Part shown: one piece after another, positions 18,622 to 28,098 of the stretch | Layout of the letters: each line of letters starts with the position of its first letter | Position numbering within the stretch: the first letter of the stretch is position 1 | From: Flavobacteriaceae bacterium UBA3591 | GTDB taxonomy: Bacteria > Bacteroidota > Bacteroidia > Flavobacteriales > Flavobacteriaceae | DNA: 64,000 nt | Reading direction: 5' to 3' | Assembly (NCBI GenBank): GCA_002375695.1 | Contig: DFMO01000003.1 | Location: 434,540 to 498,539, forward strand | Position numbers and translations under genes: made by a program | Notes under the pieces: model-generated | Told to the model about the DNA's origin: nothing | Seen by the model: the letters and a program-made list of their open reading frames with translations, nothing else | Database searches by the model: none

Positions 18622-18781
18622 AATATTCGATAATTCTACAATTTGGATTGGGTGTGATTATTAAATAACGGGAAGGCTGTAAAATTACAAAATTTGAAGT
18701 AGGATTAACGAGATTTTTCTTTTTTCATTATTTTGTATATTGTAGAGGAATAGCTCCCCACTAACCATAAAAATCTATATT

Positions 18782-20269
18782 ATGAAAAAATTTTTACTTT
18801 TTTTAGCAATGTTAGTTTGGGCATTTGTGGGAGCACAAGATGGCGGATTAGACACCTCTTTTGGCAATAATGGAGTTGTACAAACAGATATTGATGGCAA
18901 TAGAGATTTAGGCATATCAATAACACAACAAATGGATGGAAGGCTTTTGGTGGCTGGACAGTTTAATATACAAGGCCAAGAATTTCCTTCTATCGCTAGA
19001 TTTAATTTAAATGGTTCTATAGATCCTTCATTTGGAAATAACGGTGTGGCAGTTTTTAATCGTACTGGGTATGAATATGAATACTATAGAAAAGTATTAA
19101 GCCAAAGTGATGGAAAAATTGTAGCAAATGGAATTTTTTCTGTGACTGCTAATTATCAATTTGTAATCAACCGATTTTTAACCGACGGCTCAATTGATAC
19201 TAGTTTTGGCAATAATGGTGAATTAATTGTTTTTCCTGAACAAATTGCTACGGGCGAAATGACACTTCTAAATGATGATTCTTTACTTGTCGTTGGTAGA
19301 ATTTTCGAAAATGGAATATCTAAAATTGGTTTAAAAAAATATTTATCAGACGGTACGTTAGATACTTCTTTTGGAAATAATGGAGTCGTGATAACTGCGA
19401 TTGGAGATGAAAGCAGTGCACAAAAGGTGCTTATTACTAGGGACAATAAAATAGTAGTACTAGCAGGGATGGAAGACAACGGAGAGCAATCTCAAGTGTT
19501 ATTACGCTACTTGTTGAACGGTACAGTTGATAGTTCTTTTGGTAACAATGGGCTAGTGAATATATTAAATGAACCCGATTTCTCTTCACAAAATATTGCA
19601 ATTTACGAGGACGGTAAAATTTTGGTCCATAGCTCTTTTGTAGATTGGTATAATGAAAGAATAAATAATCTAATTTTTAGATTTCTACCTGATGGAAGTT
19701 TTGATACGTCTTTTAGTAGCAATGGATATTTAAATCCGAATAGAGGAAATTTATCGATTAGAAAAGTTGAAATTCAACCTAACCAACGATTATTAATTTT
19801 TGGCGAACTCACAAATTTTCTGGAAGGTGGGGGACCTTTTTTTATAAAACGATATCACCTTGGAGGACATCTTGATACAAGCTTCAATTTCATTACCAAC
19901 TCTTATGATAATTTTGTAGCAGATATGTTAATACAACAAGACGGTAAAATAACTTGTTTGGCCAATACGGCGTGGTATAATGGCCAAGAAGACATTATTT
20001 TAGAGCGACACTTTAATACCCCATTGTCCGTTTCAGAATTTGATTACGATTCTTTAAAAATCTACCCAAACCCCTCAAGCGGAATTTTTACGATTGAACG
20101 CGAATTGTTTTCTGAAAACACACCTTTCCAAATAACTGATATAACAGGAAAGATTATTGTTTTGGGTGAATTGACTGAAAAGCAATCACAAATAAATCTC
20201 ACTGCTGCCCAAAGCGGAGTTTATTTTCTGAAAACTTCAAATAGTGTTTTTAGATTGCTGAAGAATTGA
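18782..20269 (+). CDS. Delta-60 repeat protein with T9SS sorting domain (copy A)
   Basis: A 495-residue secreted protein: signal peptide to about residue 18 (VGAQ/DGG), then about seven delta-60 beta-propeller repeats marked by LDTSFGNNGVV-type motifs every 55-65 residues. A type A T9SS C-terminal domain (about 415-495) carries KIYPNPSSGIFTIE and ends in SNSVFRLLKN. It should be exported across the outer membrane by the Por machinery and anchored or released. The function is unknown. The neighbouring gene at 20310 is a paralog. Confidence 0.88.
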   Translation: MKKFLLFLAMLVWAFVGAQDGGLDTSFGNNGVVQTDIDGNRDLGISITQQMDGRLLVAGQFNIQGQEFPSIARFNLNGSIDPSFGNNGVAVFNRTGYEYEYYRKVLSQSDGKIVANGIFSVTANYQFVINRFLTDGSIDTSFGNNGELIVFPEQIATGEMTLLNDDSLLVVGRIFENGISKIGLKKYLSDGTLDTSFGNNGVVITAIGDESSAQKVLITRDNKIVVLAGMEDNGEQSQVLLRYLLNGTVDSSFGNNGLVNILNEPDFSSQNIAIYEDGKILVHSSFVDWYNERINNLIFRFLPDGSFDTSFSSNGYLNPNRGNLSIRKVEIQPNQRLLIFGELTNFLEGGGPFFIKRYHLGGHLDTSFNFITNSYDNFVADMLIQQDGKITCLANTAWYNGQEDIILERHFNTPLSVSEFDYDSLKIYPNPSSGIFTIERELFSENTPFQITDITGKIIVLGELTEKQSQINLTAAQSGVYFLKTSNSVFRLLKN

Positions 20270-20290
20270 GGTGAAAAAATTTCTTTGGAA
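20220..20290 (+). repeat. Direct repeat at the 3' ends of the two delta-60 genes
   Basis: This 71-bp segment recurs at 21742-21812 with few changes. It covers the last codons of each gene and about 23 bp after the stop (AATTGAG-G/T-TGAAAAAATTTCTT). Identity continuing into non-coding DNA points to a recent tandem duplication or gene conversion. Confidence 0.85.
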
Positions 20291-20309
20291 GCATTAAAAC
20301 TTGAAAATT

Positions 20310-21791
20310 ATGAAAACACTTTTGCTTTTTTTTATAGGAATAATTTCATCCTTTACCTATTCGCAGGATGGAACACTAGATACATCTTTTGGGAATAATG
20401 GCTTTGCAATTAGCAGTTTTTTTGGCGGAACCGATAAAGCTTCTACAATCGCAGTACAAGCAGATGGAAAAATCGTCGTTTTTGGATTAGTAAATGTCAG
20501 TAGTGGGTTTTCATATGGATTATTGCGACTCCATCCAGATGGAGAGTTAGACACTTCCTTTGGCATGGACGGGTTTGTGATAGCCCCTGCTGGCGATAAC
20601 TTTCGGCAATTTTTCGACTCATTGCACATTCAATCAGATCAAAAAATTATTGCTTCAACAACATTTATGGAAAATTCAGATTCAGATTTTATGGTGATGC
20701 GATATCTGCCAAATGGAGATCTGGATCCCTCGTTCGGGGTAAATGGTGTTGTAAAGACTAATTTGAGCGCTGATTATCTTGGAGCAACAAATCTTCTTGC
20801 TGATGGAAAAATAGTGGCTGGCGGAAGCGCAAAAACCAATGGCACAGACAACCATATTTTTTTAGTACGATATCTCAGTAATGGGCAACTCGATCCATCC
20901 TTTGGCAATGGCGGCACCGTAACTGAATTTATAGACAGTGAAACATTAAAAGTGTTTGAGATAAGGACCCAAGACGATGGTAAAATTATAGTGCCATATT
21001 TTACTATTGAAAACGCTATAAATAAATTTAAACTGAACCGATATCTTCCCAATGGTGATCTGGACACCACTTTTGGGAATGGAGGGAGCGTTGAAATAGA
21101 CAGTAATAGTGAAATGTTTTACGCTTCTTTGACTTTACAGCCAGATGGCAAAATTTTACATTCTTACAAGGGGCGGGGCCAACAAACTGTAAAAATAAGA
21201 AGATTGCTTAACGATGGATCTTTGGACATAGCGTTTGGTACGGATGGTGTCCTTCAGATTTATGATGATATGTTGATAGTCTTTAAAATATTGGTGGAAG
21301 ATGATGGTGATCTCGTAGTTTTTGGTCCAACATACGGTTTTGAGCCAGATGATAACGATACCTATCGCTTTAACCCAGATGGTGCAATTGACTATACTTT
21401 TGGCACTAACGGCAATACTTCGTTAGGTTTTGAAGGGGCCGATATTGCCTTTCAAGAAAATGGAAAAATACTAATAACGGGCAACACATTTTTTTACAGT
21501 GGCGGTGGCGAACGTTTTATTGTAGCAAGACTTAACAATGGACCGCTTACTGTAACAGAATTTGAAATGAATAGCTATAAAATCTATCCAAACCCATCAA
21601 ATGGAATTTTCACTATTGAATGCGAACTGTTTGCTGAAAAAACACCGTATCAAATAACGGATATAACTGGAAAAATTATTGCCTCGGGTGTATTGACCGA
21701 AAAGCAATCGCAGCTAAATCTTGCCGCTGCACAAAGTGGCATTTATTTTCTGAAAACTTCAAATAGTGTGTTTCGCTTACTGAAGAATTGA
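20310..21791 (+). CDS. Delta-60 repeat protein with T9SS sorting domain (copy B)
   Basis: 493 residues from the ATG at 20310; the TTG at 20301 would only add three residues ahead of the signal peptide. It has the same architecture as copy A: signal peptide ending near YSQ/DGT, about seven LDxSFGxxG repeats, then a T9SS domain. The last 90 residues are close to copy A (VTEFEMNSYKIYPNPSNGIF; QSGIYFLKTSNSVFRLLKN), while the propeller region has diverged strongly. That pattern suggests different ligands with a shared export signal. Cotranscription with copy A is likely, as the gap is only 40 bp. Confidence 0.88.
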   Translation: MKTLLLFFIGIISSFTYSQDGTLDTSFGNNGFAISSFFGGTDKASTIAVQADGKIVVFGLVNVSSGFSYGLLRLHPDGELDTSFGMDGFVIAPAGDNFRQFFDSLHIQSDQKIIASTTFMENSDSDFMVMRYLPNGDLDPSFGVNGVVKTNLSADYLGATNLLADGKIVAGGSAKTNGTDNHIFLVRYLSNGQLDPSFGNGGTVTEFIDSETLKVFEIRTQDDGKIIVPYFTIENAINKFKLNRYLPNGDLDTTFGNGGSVEIDSNSEMFYASLTLQPDGKILHSYKGRGQQTVKIRRLLNDGSLDIAFGTDGVLQIYDDMLIVFKILVEDDGDLVVFGPTYGFEPDDNDTYRFNPDGAIDYTFGTNGNTSLGFEGADIAFQENGKILITGNTFFYSGGGERFIVARLNNGPLTVTEFEMNSYKIYPNPSNGIFTIECELFAEKTPYQITDITGKIIASGVLTEKQSQLNLAAAQSGIYFLKTSNSVFRLLKN

Positions 21792-21905
21792 GTTGAAAAA
21801 ATTTCTTCGGAATTTGAGGGTTGCGATTTATTTGGAATTTGGAGTTTGTGATTTGGAATTTCCAAGTGGCATTTTGTACTTTCATATTTCAAAAAAAATA
21901 AAACG

Positions 21906-22496
21906 ATGCCATTAGTAACACCACTTTCCCCAAGCCATGACGCCGAAACAAAACAATTGGCCGAATTTTTTAACGAAACCCTAGGCTTTTGCCCAAACAG
22001 CGTGCTTACCATGCAGCACCGTCCAGCAATTAGTAAAGCATTTATTAATTTGAATAAAGCCGTAATGGCTAATGAAGGACGCGTTACTTCAGCCTTAAAG
22101 AGAATGATTGCTTGGGTGAGTAGCAACGCAACTGGTTGTCGCTACTGCCAAGCACACGCCATTCGCGCTGCCGAACGTTACGGCGCTGAACAAGAGAAGT
22201 TGGACAATATTTGGGAGTATAAAACGCATCCCGCATTCTCGGAAGCAGAACGTGCAGCCCTCGACTTTTCTTTGGCGGCCAGTCAAGTGCCCAATGCAGT
22301 AGACCAAGAAATTAAAAATAGACTATACAAATACTGGAATGAAGGTGAAATTGTTGAAATGCTTGGGGTAATTTCGCTTTTTGGTTATTTAAACCGCTGG
22401 AATGACTCCATGGGAACAACTATTGAAGAAGGTGCAGTAGAAAGTGGCGAGCAATATCTTGGGAAACATGGATGGAATAAAGGGAAGCATATTTAA
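21906..22496 (+). CDS. AhpD/carboxymuconolactone decarboxylase-like protein
   Basis: A 196-residue all-helical protein with the AhpD-type redox motif CRYCQAHAIRAA (CxxC plus the downstream His). Such proteins reduce peroxides or act as alkylhydroperoxidase partners. The N-terminal FFNETLGFCPNSVLTMQHRP and the C-terminal NRWNDSMGTTIE match the peroxidase-related subgroup. Cytoplasmic. It is convergent with rsmI, the two stops abutting at 22496/22497 with no room for a terminator between them. Confidence 0.87.
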   Translation: MPLVTPLSPSHDAETKQLAEFFNETLGFCPNSVLTMQHRPAISKAFINLNKAVMANEGRVTSALKRMIAWVSSNATGCRYCQAHAIRAAERYGAEQEKLDNIWEYKTHPAFSEAERAALDFSLAASQVPNAVDQEIKNRLYKYWNEGEIVEMLGVISLFGYLNRWNDSMGTTIEEGAVESGEQYLGKHGWNKGKHI

Positions 22497-23171
22497 TTAA
22501 CTTATCCCTTTTACCACAATCACAATTTCTCCTTTAGGGGGCTTATTTTCAAAATGTTTTAAAACCTCTTCGGCAGTACCGCGAATAGTTTCTTCGTGTA
22601 GCTTGGTAATTTCACGCGAAACGGAAACCTGTCTTTCGGCACCAAAATACGCTACAAATTGCGCAAGTGTTTTAAGCAATTTGTGGGGCGATTCATAAAA
22701 AATAATAGTTCGGGTTTCTTCGGCTAATAACTTAAGTCGCGTTTGTCTTCCTTTTTTTACGGGTAGAAAACCTTCAAAAATAAACTTATCATTGGGGAAG
22801 CCGCTGTTTACTAAGGCAGGGACAAAAGCTGTAGCACCGGGGAGACAATCTACTTCAATACCCGCATCTACACACGCGCGAGTTAATAAAAACCCCGGAT
22901 CGCTAATGGCCGGAGTTCCGGCATCGCTAATAAGCGCAATGTTTTCACCGTTTAAAATTCTTTTTACAATGCCTTCAACCGTTTTGTGTTCGTTGTGCAT
23001 GTGGTGCGAGTGCATTTGGGTGCTTATTTCAAAATGTTTTAAGAGTTTGCCGCTGTTGCGGGTATCTTCGGCCAGAATTAAATCTACATCTTTTAGCACT
23101 TCAATTGCACGAAAAGTCATGTCTTTTAAATTGCCGATTGGGGTTGGTACCAAATAAAGTTTTCCTGCCAT
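22497..23171 (-). CDS. rsmI: 16S rRNA (cytidine-1402-2'-O)-methyltransferase
   Basis: A 224-residue SAM-dependent tetrapyrrole-methylase-fold protein that methylates C1402 of 16S rRNA. Family motifs visible are LVPTPIGNLKDMTFRA (about 7-22), LAEDTRN, SDAGTPAISDPG and ESPHKLLKTL, with SREITKLHEE near the C-terminus. It is shorter than the E. coli protein and lacks the C-terminal tail. It is the last gene of a tight minus-strand set (24336 to 22497). Confidence 0.95.
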   Translation of the reverse strand: MAGKLYLVPTPIGNLKDMTFRAIEVLKDVDLILAEDTRNSGKLLKHFEISTQMHSHHMHNEHKTVEGIVKRILNGENIALISDAGTPAISDPGFLLTRACVDAGIEVDCLPGATAFVPALVNSGFPNDKFIFEGFLPVKKGRQTRLKLLAEETRTIIFYESPHKLLKTLAQFVAYFGAERQVSVSREITKLHEETIRGTAEEVLKHFENKPPKGEIVIVVKGIS

Positions 23172-23174
23172 AGT

Positions 23175-23531
23175 TTATGGACGTACAAATTTTCCGAAGA
23201 AGTAAGAAACGAGTAAAAATATAATGCCGAAAAGAGGTAGGGTTAAGCCAGGGTCGCCTATTTTATAAAGCGCGAAACTCGCCAAAACAAGGTCGAAAAA
23301 AAGCCCTGCGTAAGCCCATTCCATAACCCATTTGGGTCTGCGTAGTACTATAAAAAATATTGCCGTAACTTTAGCTAGTGCCATGGGTATAACCAAATAA
23401 GACGGATATTGATAATCTTGATACGTGCCTTCTATTACCGCTGTATCTGTTAAATATGTATATGCGGAATATAGAAATAACACGCTAAGAAGCCCAGTGG
23501 CAATCCAATAAATGGTCTTTCTAGCTGTCAT
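23175..23531 (-). CDS. DoxX-like membrane protein
   Basis: 118 residues with four hydrophobic helices and the opening GLLSVLFLYSAYTYLTD typical of the DoxX/DoxX-like family. The role of these small inner-membrane proteins is uncertain; some sit in oxidoreductase complexes. It lies 3 bp upstream of rsmI and 10 bp downstream of the next gene, so it is probably cotranscribed. A second DoxX-like gene lies at 28099. Confidence 0.75.
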   Translation of the reverse strand: MTARKTIYWIATGLLSVLFLYSAYTYLTDTAVIEGTYQDYQYPSYLVIPMALAKVTAIFFIVLRRPKWVMEWAYAGLFFDLVLASFALYKIGDPGLTLPLFGIIFLLVSYFFGKFVRP

Positions 23532-23541
23532 GTAGATAGGT

Positions 23542-24336
23542 TTAATTAAAACTTTTCTCTACAATATTCATAAAACGTTCAGAATATTCCTCTTTATTTA
23601 ACCAATAATTATAATCTGGTTTAACTTTTTCTTGTATAAAATTTTGGGCTTCTTCAAAGTTATCCATCGTGTTTATTTGCGAAAGTACGCGAGTATAATC
23701 TTCGGCGTGACCATCAAAAAGGTGTTTTACAAAAGCTAGTCTATCATTTAATCCTACGTTTAACCCTCTGTTTATTGAGTCGTTTAACGATTTTGCTCGC
23801 GACTCGGTCATTGTTTTGCTCGCTTTTTCGCCTTGTGTAGAAGGTGGAAAAAGGTCGAGTGTTTTCCGTTCAAATTCGGGCATTTGCTGGTAGTTTGAAG
23901 CAAATTCTTCTAAATCGTTTTGTGTGTGTTTTGAACCATTATCTTTGGTGTCGTGTTTTAACGAAGCATCTTCTGTAAATTTGGGTAACATACCGTCCAA
24001 CATCTCATCTATGCGTTCACTTTCTTCGGGCATTTGCGCAACAATATCTTTTATCTTCTCCATTAAGGGTTCAATTAAGTCGTCTTGATGTTCGGGTTGC
24101 GGTACGGGCTCTGGTTCTTTAAACCAATTTTCTTCGCGAAAGCTTTTAGAGTCTAAGGAGGTGGGGAGGGTATCTTCGGCAGAAGATTCAATTTGGTTTT
24201 CAAGATATTCAAGAACCGATAACTTTTCATAAAGCTCACCAACCAACCCCTTTATATTACTGGTATTAAAGGATTTTTCTTCTTCGCTTAATTGCTTTGC
24301 AAGCTTGGCAATTTGCTCGCGGACTTTCTTCTTCAT
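23542..24336 (-). CDS. Hypothetical protein with coiled coil
   Basis: 264 residues that I do not recognise as a named family. Residues 1-55 are charged and probably coiled coil (KKKVREQIAKLAKQLSEEEK; LYEKLSVLEYLENQIES). The middle (60-180) is acidic and low in hydrophobics, probably disordered. The last 85 residues (SINRGLNVGLNDRLAFVKHLF ... DYNYWLNKEEYSERFMNIVE) look folded. There is no signal peptide or membrane segment. First gene of the set ending in rsmI, divergent from tdk. Confidence 0.7.
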   Translation of the reverse strand: MKKKVREQIAKLAKQLSEEEKSFNTSNIKGLVGELYEKLSVLEYLENQIESSAEDTLPTSLDSKSFREENWFKEPEPVPQPEHQDDLIEPLMEKIKDIVAQMPEESERIDEMLDGMLPKFTEDASLKHDTKDNGSKHTQNDLEEFASNYQQMPEFERKTLDLFPPSTQGEKASKTMTESRAKSLNDSINRGLNVGLNDRLAFVKHLFDGHAEDYTRVLSQINTMDNFEEAQNFIQEKVKPDYNYWLNKEEYSERFMNIVEKSFN

Positions 24337-24520
24337 ATCTTTCTAAATTAATCTAAATTTCTATTTTGTTTTTATAAATTTACGCATCCTTTATGTAAAC
24401 ATCAACTATTTTTGTTTTCATGTTTTAAATCTTTGTAAAGCAAAGGTTTCTGAAAAAAATTATAGTTCATTCTGCTTTTAAAAATGCATATTCACTTAAT
24501 ATTAGGCGTAAATTTAAACT

Positions 24521-25198
24521 ATGTTTCTTGAAAATACGGTAAATCAAAAAGAACAATTTGGATGGATTGAAGTAATCTGTGGTTCGATGTTTTCAGGAAA
24601 AACTGAAGAACTTATTCGCAGGTTAAAGCGCGCACAGTTTGCTCGACAAAGGGTTGAAATTTTTACACCCTCTATAGATACGCGCTATGCCGAAGATGCC
24701 GTAACCAGTCATGACAGCAATCAAATACGGTCAACGCCTGTGCCTGCAGCAGCAAACATTCCTATTCTTGCAGATAATTGCGATGTTGTGGGTATAGATG
24801 AAGCTCAATTTTTTGATGAAGAAATTGTAAAAGTTTGCAATGATCTTGCCAATCGTGGAGTACGCGTAATTATTGCAGGGTTAGATATGGATTATAAAGG
24901 TAATCCATTTGGGCCTATGCCAGCGTTAATGGCAACTGCCGAATATGTAACAAAGGTACATGCGGTGTGTACTCGTACAGGTAATCTTGCGCATTACAGC
25001 TATCGCAAGGCGAAAAGTGAATCGCTCGTGTTGTTAGGTGAGACAGAAGAATATGAGCCCTTAAGCCGCGCAGCGTATTATAAAGCTCAGTTACGCGAAA
25101 AAGTTGTAAAGTTTGAAGTAAAGGATGCCGAAGAGATTAATGATAAAAACCCTTCCCAACCCAACTCTGAGGTAGAAAATTTGGGAAAACAACTTTAA
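24521..25198 (+). CDS. tdk: Thymidine kinase (type II)
   Basis: 225 residues; phosphorylates thymidine in pyrimidine salvage. The P-loop GSMFSGKTEELIRR lies near residues 22-35, Walker B is GIDEAQFFD, and the lasso region is LAHYSYRKAKSESLVLLGETEEYEPLSR. The structural zinc site of classical members (two CxxC pairs) is missing: the first is CTRTG with one Cys, and the second is replaced by SRAAYYKA. The catalytic residues remain, so activity is expected. The alr start follows 1 bp after the stop, so the two are one operon. Confidence 0.93.
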   Translation: MFLENTVNQKEQFGWIEVICGSMFSGKTEELIRRLKRAQFARQRVEIFTPSIDTRYAEDAVTSHDSNQIRSTPVPAAANIPILADNCDVVGIDEAQFFDEEIVKVCNDLANRGVRVIIAGLDMDYKGNPFGPMPALMATAEYVTKVHAVCTRTGNLAHYSYRKAKSESLVLLGETEEYEPLSRAAYYKAQLREKVVKFEVKDAEEINDKNPSQPNSEVENLGKQL

Positions 25199-25199
25199 T

Positions 25200-26309
25200 A
25201 TGTCGACAATAAACGAGACAGTCCTCGAAATAGATTTAAACGCCCTTAGCCAAAACTTTAAATATCTTAAATCGAGAATAAAACCCGAAACAAAATTTCT
25301 TGCTGTAGTTAAGGCGTATGCTTACGGCAGCGACTCGGTTGCCATTGCGAAAGAACTTAGCAATCTGGAAGTTGATTACTTTGCTGTTGCTTACACCAAT
25401 GAAGGAGAGCAGCTTAGAGATGCAGCCATAACAAAACCAATTTTAGTACTGCACCCGCTTCCGGGAACTTACGAGGTAATTATAAATCGTTGTTTAGAGC
25501 CCAGTATTTATTCTAGAAAAACCCTAAAAGCATTTATTGAATTGGCCGAGGCCAAGGAGCAAACTAATTACCCAATTCATTTAAAATTTAACACCGGGTT
25601 AAACAGATTGGGTTTTACTGAAAATGATATTCCATTTATAACTGAAACCATTTTAAGCACAAAAAGTGTAAAAGTGCAATCAATGTTTTCACATTTGGCA
25701 GCGAGTGAAGATTTGGAATTGAAAGATTTCACTTTAAAGCAAATAGATACCTTTAAAAAACTTTCAGAAAACCTAATTAAAAAGTTGGGATACGCTCCGT
25801 TATTGCATTGTGTAAATACATCGGGAATTTTAAATTATCCCGAGGCGCATTTTAATATGGTGCGTTCTGGAATAGGCTTATACGGCTTTGGTAATGATGC
25901 CGAGGAAAATAAAAATCTGAAACCTATCGCCACTCTAAAAACTATTATTTCGCAAATTCACGAGGTTTCAAAAGGGGAAAGTGTAGGTTATAACTTAGGT
26001 TTTATTGCCGAAAAACACACGCGTTCTGCCACGCTTCCATTAGGCCATGCAGACGGCATTCCGCGCTCTTACGGCCATGGCAAAGGTTGGGTAACCATTG
26101 GCGGTAAAAAAGCCCATATTCTTGGTAATGTTTGCATGGATATGATAATGGTAGATGTTACCAATATTGATTGTAACGAAGGCGATGAAGTAATTGTGTT
26201 TGGGCCTACGGCTTCTGCCGAAGATTTAGCTGGAGTTATCAATTCAATTTCATACGAATTAATAACCGCAGTATCTCAACGAATAAAACGGTTAATTGTC
26301 CGAAATTAA
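25200..26309 (+). CDS. alr: Alanine racemase
   Basis: A 369-residue PLP enzyme that makes D-alanine for peptidoglycan. The PLP lysine is K38 in AVVKAYAYGSD, an Asn-to-Tyr variant of the usual KANAYG motif. The catalytic Tyr is in SVGYNLGF (about residue 264), and the C-terminal beta-domain carries GNVCMDMIMVDVT and GDEVIVFGP. Length and domain order are normal, with no MurF-type fusion. Cotranscribed with tdk at 1-bp spacing. Confidence 0.95.
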   Translation: MSTINETVLEIDLNALSQNFKYLKSRIKPETKFLAVVKAYAYGSDSVAIAKELSNLEVDYFAVAYTNEGEQLRDAAITKPILVLHPLPGTYEVIINRCLEPSIYSRKTLKAFIELAEAKEQTNYPIHLKFNTGLNRLGFTENDIPFITETILSTKSVKVQSMFSHLAASEDLELKDFTLKQIDTFKKLSENLIKKLGYAPLLHCVNTSGILNYPEAHFNMVRSGIGLYGFGNDAEENKNLKPIATLKTIISQIHEVSKGESVGYNLGFIAEKHTRSATLPLGHADGIPRSYGHGKGWVTIGGKKAHILGNVCMDMIMVDVTNIDCNEGDEVIVFGPTASAEDLAGVINSISYELITAVSQRIKRLIVRN

Positions 26310-26388
26310 CATGAATTCAAGATGTTTTTATATTAATTGCTAAGTTTTTAGTTAAATTAGCGAGTATTAATAATTAAAACCATCAAAT

Positions 26389-26799
26389 ATGTTAAAAGAA
26401 TTTAGAGATTTTATTATGACCGGCAACGTGGTCGATTTAGCCGTTGCGGTAATTTTGGCGAGTGCCGTAGGCCTCGTAGTTACAGGGTTTACAAATGACA
26501 TGATAATGCCAATTGTTGGGCATTTTACCGGAGGCGTAGATTTTGCCGATCTTAAATATGTATTAGACCCGGCAGTTACAGGACCAGATGGGGAGGTAAT
26601 AGAACCAGAAAATGCAGTAATGTGGGGTAGATGGGTAAATTCTATTATTAACTTAATTATTGTTGGTTTTGTATTGTTTTTAATTGTTAAGGCCTATGCT
26701 AAAGTGCGTAAGAAAAAAGAAGCAGCACCAGCTCCAGATCTAGGTCCGTCTGAAAAAGATATTTTAATGGAAATTAGAGACGAGCTTAGAAAAAAATAA
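26389..26799 (+). CDS. mscL: Large-conductance mechanosensitive channel
   Basis: 136 residues: the N-terminal amphipathic helix LKEFRDFIMTGNVVDLAVAVI, TM1 with the glycine-rich gate (about 16-45), a periplasmic loop (about 46-80), TM2 (about 82-104) and a cytoplasmic helix ending in KDILMEIRDELRKK. It opens under membrane tension to release solutes on osmotic downshock. The periplasmic loop is a little longer than in E. coli. Followed by a clear terminator. Confidence 0.95.
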   Translation: MLKEFRDFIMTGNVVDLAVAVILASAVGLVVTGFTNDMIMPIVGHFTGGVDFADLKYVLDPAVTGPDGEVIEPENAVMWGRWVNSIINLIIVGFVLFLIVKAYAKVRKKKEAAPAPDLGPSEKDILMEIRDELRKK

Positions 26800-26836
26800 T
26801 TTGTAGTCACCGCTACATCATATATTCTAACCTTTA

Positions 26837-26872
26837 AACCCTCCTTGCTATTGCACAGGAGGGTTCTTTTTT
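26837..26872 (+). terminator. Terminator of mscL
   Basis: AACCCTCCT / AGGAGGGTT, a perfect 9-bp stem with an 11-nt loop, followed by CTTTTTT. Confidence 0.92.
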
Positions 26873-26990
26873 ATGGTTTATTAAATCTTAATTTTTCAAA
26901 TTAAATTTTATAAAACCATCTAAGCGCGTTCTTAAAAACTTTGCGACCTTTGTATGTAATTTACAAATCGAGATTTTTAGTTTTTATAAT

Positions 26991-27980
26991 ATGAAGTTAG
27001 CCTTAGTAGGAGCCACAGGAATGGTTGGCGAAGTAATGTTGAAGGTGTTGGCAGAGCGCAATTTTCCTGTAACCGAATTGTTATTAGTAGCTTCCAATAA
27101 ATCTATTGGAAAAGAAATAGCATTTAAAGACCGTGTTTTAAAGGTAATTGGAATAGAAGAAGCCATTGCAGCTAAACCTGCTATCGCCCTTTTTTCGGCG
27201 GGTGGTAGTACATCATTAGAATGGGCGCCAAAATTTGCAGCAGTAGGAACCACGGTAATAGACAATTCGTCTGCGTGGCGCATGGACCCAGGTAAAAAAC
27301 TAATTGTTCCAGAGTTAAATGCGCATCTTCTCGAAAAATCTGATAAAATTATCGCCAATCCCAATTGCTCAACTATTCAGTTAGTTATGGCATTAGCACC
27401 GTTACATAAAAGTTATAAGATGAAGCGTGTGGTTGTATCTACCTATCAATCTGTTTCGGGTACAGGCTTAAAAGCTGTTGAGCAAATGGAAAACGAAATG
27501 GCAGGTATTACGGGTGAGATGGCATACCCTTATCCAATTCATAAAAATGCTTTACCACATTGCGATGTATTTGAAGAAAATGGTTATACCAAAGAAGAAA
27601 TGAAATTGGCGCGGGAGCCGCAAAAAATTTTAAACGATACAAGCTTTTCTATTACTGCCACTGCCGTGCGTATTCCTACTGTTGGCGGCCACAGCGAATC
27701 TATTAACGTCCAATTTGAAAATAATTTTGAATTGGCCGATGTTCGCAAATTATTACACGATACGGTGGGGGTTACTGTGCAAGACAATCCTTTAACAAAC
27801 ACTTACCCAATGCCCATTTATGCACAAAACAAAGATGAAGTGTTTGTAGGAAGAATTCGCAGAGATGAAAGTCAAGCCAATACATTAAATTTGTGGATAG
27901 TAAGCGACAATTTGCGGAAAGGTGCCGCCACAAATGCCATTCAAATTGCCGAATATTTAATAGCGCAAGACTTGATTTAG
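26991..27980 (+). CDS. asd: Aspartate-semialdehyde dehydrogenase
   Basis: A 329-residue NADP-dependent enzyme of the lysine/threonine/methionine branch; makes aspartate semialdehyde from aspartyl phosphate. Motifs are GATGMVGEVML (nucleotide binding, about 6-16), the active-site Cys in ANPNCSTIQ (about residue 125), and GGHSESINVQF with the catalytic His near 230. Full length, no fusion. A palindrome-poor leader of about 120 bp precedes it, and I see no clear terminator after it. Confidence 0.95.
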   Translation: MKLALVGATGMVGEVMLKVLAERNFPVTELLLVASNKSIGKEIAFKDRVLKVIGIEEAIAAKPAIALFSAGGSTSLEWAPKFAAVGTTVIDNSSAWRMDPGKKLIVPELNAHLLEKSDKIIANPNCSTIQLVMALAPLHKSYKMKRVVVSTYQSVSGTGLKAVEQMENEMAGITGEMAYPYPIHKNALPHCDVFEENGYTKEEMKLAREPQKILNDTSFSITATAVRIPTVGGHSESINVQFENNFELADVRKLLHDTVGVTVQDNPLTNTYPMPIYAQNKDEVFVGRIRRDESQANTLNLWIVSDNLRKGAATNAIQIAEYLIAQDLI

Positions 27981-28098
27981 ATTTTTAAGAATAATTCAAA
28001 TTATTTAATTAACGTTTTGTTAAAAAAATACATGATTTTTAGAGGATTGACCTTTAATTTTCAGTATCTTTAAAGGCCAACCGTTAATTAATTTAATT

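Noticed and set aside
23542..24336. Two separate genes split by a low-complexity middle
   Set aside because: The frame is continuous with a single good start and no internal ATG with upstream signals, so one protein is simpler.
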